Positions 60,761-64,000 of a stretch of DNA of 64,000 nt are shown here, piece by piece. The DNA comes from Corynebacterium sp. P3-F1 (lineage in GTDB: Bacteria > Actinomycetota > Actinomycetes > Mycobacteriales > Mycobacteriaceae): positions 1,302,001 to 1,366,000 of the forward strand of contig NZ_CP129965.1 of assembly GCF_030503635.1 (NCBI RefSeq), read 5' to 3'. The position numbers and the translations under genes are program-made. The notes below the pieces were generated by a model. It saw only the letters and a program-made list of their open reading frames with translations. It was not told the DNA's origin and made no database searches. The number at the start of each line of letters is the position of its first letter. Positions within the stretch are counted from its first letter, which is position 1.

Positions 60761-61189
60761 TTATTGCTCAAAAAGTTCGTGCATGATGTGGAATTGGCGT
60801 TCGCCGGGGGCGTCGATAAGCGCGTTTTGTGCTTTTCGACGAGCAGGGCCGCTCTTCGCCGCAACGACGCGAACCGCGTCGAGCTCGACCGGGCGGGGAG
60901 CTTCGACGGTCGCGCTCGCGCCGCCGGTGTAGGAGAGCTGTTGCGGGTCGAGAGACGCATCGATATCGATGCCCACTTCCCCGACAGGGACACCGAGGAG
61001 AAGGGTGTCCTCGGTGAGCTGGGGAATTGCGCGCGGGGTGAGGTAGAACGTGGTGCCCAACGTGGTGTTTGCGGTGAACTCCGCGGCCTGCACAGGGGCC
61101 CATGCGATCCAGGACGAGACGTTGTCGCGGGTCGGCGTAGCGCCGTCGCCCGAAGCGAAACCGGAGGTGAGGGAGTAATTGAGCTTCAT
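60761..61189 (-). CDS. Conserved protein of unknown function
   Basis: A 142-residue protein that I do not recognise. It is rich in beta strands (MKLNYSLTSGFASGDGATPT, FYLTPRAIPQLTEDTLLLG) with a basic, helical end. TAGGAT ends 7 bases before ATG 61189, so the longer in-frame start is rejected. Codon use is normal. The 11-mer copy at 60811 encodes LID here. It sits between the holin-like gene and the broken protease. Confidence 0.65.
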   Translation of the reverse strand: MKLNYSLTSGFASGDGATPTRDNVSSWIAWAPVQAAEFTANTTLGTTFYLTPRAIPQLTEDTLLLGVPVGEVGIDIDASLDPQQLSYTGGASATVEAPRPVELDAVRVVAAKSGPARRKAQNALIDAPGERQFHIMHELFEQ

Positions 61190-61217
61190 GCCCGCAATCC
61201 TAGCGGTTTCTGGCCGG

Positions 61218-61697
61218 TTAGAGCCCGGCATCATCGAGGATGTCTTCGGGCAGGAATGTCAGGGCGGAGTACTCGCCGTTTCCTCCGTTGAGGATTCCTG
61301 CGAGGCAACCGGTATCGGTGACGACGGGAGCCCCGGAGTCGCCGCGTTCGGATTCGTTATCGGTGAGCACGTATTCGACCGTGTATTTCTCTCCGAACGC
61401 GCTGGCCTCCTTATGCACTTTCTCGGAGACTACTGCGCCGGCTTGCTCGCCGGAGAAGGCCCGTCCATGATCACGCCATCCGTGGTGTCCGGGGTCTCAG
61501 TGCAGGCGAATGCGGTGGAATCTGGGAGAGCCTCGGTGTCGTAGTTGTCGTCGAGGTCGATGAGCGCGACATCTGCCCCCGCTCCATCGACAAGATAGTT
61601 ATTGGTGATGGTGCCCACGACCTTGTCCCCTTCTCTGACTTCGGCGCCCTCGGGGCCGCAGTGCCCCGCGGTAACCGTAAAGGTCCACTTCTTCGAA
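61218..61697 (-). pseudogene. Chymotrypsin-family (S1) serine protease, truncated and frameshifted
   Basis: Read on the minus strand, the front part (to 61430) carries TFTVTAGHCG (catalytic His) and GADVALIDLDDNY (catalytic Asp). The second part, in another frame (61218-61418), carries ERGDSGAPVVTDTGCLAGI (catalytic Ser). All three residues are present but in two frames separated by a stop, and the signal peptide and first strands are lost where the sequence joins the ABC ATPase at about 61697. It was once a secreted protease and cannot be active now. Confidence 0.85.
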
Positions 61698-62165
61698 CGG
61701 CTCGTCGAGGAAAATGGCACTTCGGGGAATGGAAATGACGGGCACGAAGAGGGACTTCTTTCGGTTGCCCGATGAGAGGTTGGCTAGCAGCGTCTTTGGG
61801 TCGCCCCGGCCGCCGAGGTCCTCCGACGTCGCCTTCACGTCGCTGGAGGGAATGGAGAACCCAGTGGCCACAAGGTCGAGCCACTGCCTGAGCGTGAGGT
61901 TGGGGTAGCCCGGAACCGTACTAGGCATGTAACCGATTTCGCGCTGGTAGCTGGGGGAGCCCGGTTGGTGGGGGTACTGCCAGGTGCCGTCGACGAGTGG
62001 CAGGAGCCCTAAAGCAGAGTCAATGAGCGTGGATTTTCCGACACCATTGGCGCCGACGAGGCGTGTGACGGTGCCGGCCTGCAGCTCAAGGTCGACATCT
62101 GTCAGCAGAGCGCGCCCATTGTGCCCTACGTTTGCGCCCTGAAGAAACCGGACTGTGTCACCCAT
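61599..62165 (-). pseudogene. ABC transporter ATPase, truncated after Walker B and fused out of frame to the protease remnant
   Basis: About 160 codons are normal ABC sequence: GANGVGKSTLIDSA (Walker A), NLSSGNRKKSLF (signature) and AIFLDEPFEEVD (Walker B). The frame then continues into the protease sequence read in the wrong frame and stops at 61599, so the D-loop, H-loop and the rest of the domain are missing. ATG 62165 is seven bases after the stop of the gene at 62173. No permease gene is seen. With the peptide gene upstream it looks like a broken export or immunity unit. Confidence 0.8.
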
Positions 62166-62172
62166 AGTCTCG

Positions 62173-62499
62173 TCATGCTTCCAAAAGCTCACGGACCTCT
62201 GTGAAGCCACGTTCGAAGAAGTCGGAAGCCTTTTTTGCGTCAATCAGTTCGTAGCTGCGTGCTGAGACCTGCACGGTCGTGGGGGCATTGCTGTCGGTGG
62301 ATTCCTGGACGGCAATGCTCAATGGGGCCTGATAGTTGTCGGTGAGATAAACGCCAATCATCTTGTACTTGAACAGGCTTCCCACCTTGACGGTCATGGT
62401 GTTGTCTTCTTCCTCCTCGATCTTGAAGTTGTCGAGTGGGGATAGGCGACTCTTGATCTCGTCGATATTCAGCGACGTTGTGAACTGGGTTGTTTGCAT
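62173..62499 (-). CDS. Small soluble protein of unknown function upstream of the ABC ATPase
   Basis: A 108-residue protein that I do not recognise, with alternating strands and helices (FTTSLNIDEIKSRLSPLDNF, VGSLFKYKMIGVYLTDNYQA) and an acidic end. The lysine/glutamate content and A/T-ending codons differ from the core genes. ATG 62499 has AGGAG about 6 bases upstream, a strong site. It is in the same short unit as the secreted peptide before it and the ABC fragment after it. An immunity role is an inference from position only. Confidence 0.65.
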   Translation of the reverse strand: MQTTQFTTSLNIDEIKSRLSPLDNFKIEEEEDNTMTVKVGSLFKYKMIGVYLTDNYQAPLSIAVQESTDSNAPTTVQVSARSYELIDAKKASDFFERGFTEVRELLEA

Positions 62500-62653
62500 G
62501 GTTTTCTCCTAGCTAACTGTCTCGAGAAGTTCATCGAAGAATTAACGGATTAGTTGTGCGATAGGGATGGGCTAAGGCCAAGATAGCCAATCTTGCGGGT
62601 GTGCTCGTGCTTCCGACGAAGCTTTGAGCATAAGTTATCGCTGGAAGCACGAA

Positions 62654-62944
62654 CTACACGTTGAAGAGAAGAGATACTTCGTTCGCCTTAGTCGCCATCG
62701 GTGAAGTGATCAACGGCACCGGTAGCGCAGCCGCCCGCCGCACCGGTGGCGGCACCCTGGCTGCTCCGCCTCCGACCTCGCTCCAGAAGCCGTAGTTTTC
62801 GCTCTCCACTGCCTGGGCCTGCTCTGAGGTCAGGACAGCAGTCGAGGGGGCGTTGGTGGCTGCTGCTGCGATGGCCGGGGAGATGGCTGCGGCGCCTATA
62901 GCGCCGAGTGCTGCGATGGCGGTACGTGCTTTGAACTTGGGCAT
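62654..62944 (-). CDS. Secreted small peptide, bacteriocin-like, probably frameshifted
   Basis: The 96-residue frame begins with a clear signal peptide (PKFKARTAIAALGAIGAAAI, cleavage after AIA-AAA), then STAVLTSEQAQAVESENYGF and WSEVGGGAA. After that the open frame becomes proline/arginine-rich and odd, while the adjacent frame reads GAATGAAGGCATGAVDHFTD and stops soon after. Gly/Ala-rich GxxxG stretches like that are typical of pore-forming bacteriocins. A one-base shift near 62755 would restore it. ATG 62944 has AAGGA eight bases upstream. Naming it a bacteriocin is an inference. Confidence 0.5.
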   Translation of the reverse strand: MPKFKARTAIAALGAIGAAAISPAIAAAATNAPSTAVLTSEQAQAVESENYGFWSEVGGGAARVPPPVRRAAALPVPLITSPMATKANEVSLLFNV

Positions 62945-63298
62945 TGACAATCCTTTCCGAGGTAGGGAAGACCGCGCGGGTGGCGCGCTCGGCAGTCTCG
63001 AAGTGAAAGTGAATGAGTGAGGAAGGTGAACGGGGTCGGTCTTTCGCGATCATCCGCCTGAGACTTCAGGAGACTGCCGAGAATTCGCAGTCGAAGGCTC
63101 GTTGTGGAACGTTCCTCGGTGGTGTGCACCGCGTTCGCCGACGACGCTAGGGGGCTCCGTTTCGGCTTTCAACAGCTACATCGATCAAGTTGCTGATGCA
63201 TTATCTGGATGTCATCAATCCGTTATGCGGTTTCGGGCGGTAGTTGGCACATCCCTAACGGCCCTCATCTGCAGGGATCGCAAGCTAAGGAGGGAAAA
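62945..63298. other. Gene-free stretch with a 12-bp inverted repeat
   Basis: No gene is seen. CTCGGCAGTCTC at 62988-62999 is the exact reverse complement of 63070-63081, 70 bases apart. A smaller hairpin CCTGA-GACT-TCAGG overlaps the right arm at 63057-63070. Both are upstream of the secreted-peptide gene and would lie in its leader if it is transcribed from beyond 63081. The rest (63090-63298) has no recognisable feature. Confidence 0.5.
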
Positions 63299-64000
63299 TT
63301 ATGGTTGGGAAATAGCTTCCCACGCCGACAGGAATTCTTCAGCATCCTCACGGTTTGTCACAGTGACGCGCAAGCCCTCGGGGAAGGCGCGGACAAGGAT
63401 CCCACGGGTTGCCAGCTGCCGGGCAAGGTCGGCGGAATCCACGTCCGGCAACCACACAAAGTTGGCCTGAGAGTGCAGTGCGCCGATGCCGTCCGCGACC
63501 ACGTCGCGCGCGCCGACGGTGTCTTCCACACGGGCGAGAAGTTCCTCGGAATGCTCCAGGGATGCGATCGCCCCGGCTTGAGCGACGGCGCTGACCTGGA
63601 AAGGGATGCCCATCTTGTCCAACGCCTGGATGAGGTTCGCGGCGCCGAATGCGTATCCGACGCGGGCACCGGCCAAACCGTACGCCTTGGAGAAAGTGCG
63701 CAAGCACACAAGATTGGGATAGTCGCGGAATACAGTGCGGCCCTCCACAGCCGCGGGGTCGCGGTTGTACTCCACATATGCCTCATCCAGTGCCACGGTG
63801 ACATGGTCGGGGACGCGGTCCATGAACGCCGTGAATTCGGAGCGGGTGATTACCTGACCGCTGGGGTTGTTGGGGGAGCAAAGGAAGATGAGCGAGGTGG
63901 AAGCGTCGATAAGCGAAAGCATGCTTTCTAGATCGTGCTTGCCGTCGGCGAGAAGGGGAACCGGGCGTGGTTTTGCTCCCACAACCTGGCAAAAAATCGG
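63299..64000 (-). CDS. pat: Aromatic/histidinol-phosphate-type aminotransferase, C-terminal part (5' end outside window)
   Basis: PLP-dependent class I/II aminotransferase; in corynebacteria the enzyme at this place (Pat) handles phenylalanine and related aromatic acids, and resembles HisC. About 233 codons are present, open to the window edge. CSPNNPSGQVI, LDEAYVEY and the PLP lysine in RTFSKAYGLAGARVGYAFG are seen, with C-terminal LRVTVTNREDAEEF. The choice between Pat and HisC is by position, and not certain. A copy of the 11-mer is at 63904. Confidence 0.85.
   Translation of the reverse strand, partial: PIFCQVVGAKPRPVPLLADGKHDLESMLSLIDASTSLIFLCSPNNPSGQVITRSEFTAFMDRVPDHVTVALDEAYVEYNRDPAAVEGRTVFRDYPNLVCLRTFSKAYGLAGARVGYAFGAANLIQALDKMGIPFQVSAVAQAGAIASLEHSEELLARVEDTVGARDVVADGIGALHSQANFVWLPDVDSADLARQLATRGILVRAFPEGLRVTVTNREDAEEFLSAWEAISQP

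Larger units (their letters stand above)
338..63914. repeat. Dispersed 11-mer CGTCGATAAGC, 16 exact copies across the window
   Basis: Exact copies start at 338, 24325, 38225, 49923, 54116, 60811 and 63904 on plus, and at 3631, 13083, 19911, 32515, 39655, 43453, 50194, 56758 and 59158 on minus (as GCTTATCGACG). One-base variants are at 19152, 22092, 28431 and 47379. Flanks are not conserved. Fifteen are in genes and one (56758) is between genes. About 0.03 copies are expected at random in both strands of 64 kb. Confidence 0.9.

Noticed and set aside
63291..63315. AGGAGG followed by ATG on the plus strand
   Set aside because: The frame stops after four codons and the sequence is the end of the aminotransferase gene on the other strand.
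1..64000. CRISPR array, parS site (TGTTTCACGTGAAACA), rRNA, tmRNA or riboswitch
   Set aside because: No regularly spaced repeats of CRISPR type, no parS palindrome and no such RNA features were found by reading both strands.

Overview
The window is from a high-GC actinobacterium of the mycolic-acid group, almost certainly a Corynebacterium. The reasons are the conserved cell-division kinase cluster fhaA-fhaB-pstP-rodA-pbpA-pknA-pknB beside crgA, a single emb arabinosyltransferase next to aftA, dprE2 and dprE1, a glfT1/wzt/wzm galactan block, a LysI-type lysine permease, and many genes whose start codon lies 6-9 bases after a TANNNT -10 element, which is the leaderless style of these bacteria. 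The species cannot be named from the sequence alone.

Layout. 1-4186: methionine synthesis (metF end, metE), a cyclophilin and a rhomboid protease. 4247-6249: a succinate-semialdehyde-type dehydrogenase, a gene-free stretch rich in DnaA boxes, and crgA. 6399-15293: the seven-gene growth and division signalling operon on the minus strand. 15453-18675: tRNA-Leu, half of an aquaporin gene, a three-domain glutaminase, a decayed IS30 element and a small repeat protein; this is the first accessory patch. 18817-29198: alpha-amylase family enzyme, gabD2, M20 peptidase, beta-lactamase-fold lipoprotein, AMP nucleosidase translationally coupled to a sirtuin, a GT87 transferase and a ROK regulator. 29431-42455: a run of metabolic and transport genes (DUF885 peptidase, AbrB and TSUP transporters, lysI, hrpB, acetyltransferase, SDR, LysE, S4, VOC, serine hydrolase).

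42452-59938 carries an M13 peptidase followed by the arabinogalactan block: emb and aftA (arabinan priming and extension), dprE2 and dprE1 (synthesis of the arabinose donor), glfT1 (galactan initiation), and wzt/wzm (export of the lipid-linked galactan). A few conserved proteins of unknown function and one endonuclease-fold gene are interspersed. 60097-64000: tRNA-Ser, a holin-like membrane protein, then a second accessory patch of broken genes (serine protease debris fused to a truncated ABC ATPase, a small protein, and a secreted Gly/Ala-rich peptide that looks bacteriocin-like but frameshifted), ending in an aromatic/histidinol-phosphate aminotransferase that runs off the window.

The most unusual signal is not a gene. 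The non-palindromic 11-mer CGTCGATAAGC occurs 16 times exactly (7 on plus, 9 on minus), about once every 4 kb, inside genes of every class and between genes, where about 0.03 copies would be expected by chance. It resembles the density and scatter of a DNA-uptake or Chi-type signal. A second notable signal is a cluster of DnaA boxes plus a 28-bp palindrome in the 330-bp gap before crgA.
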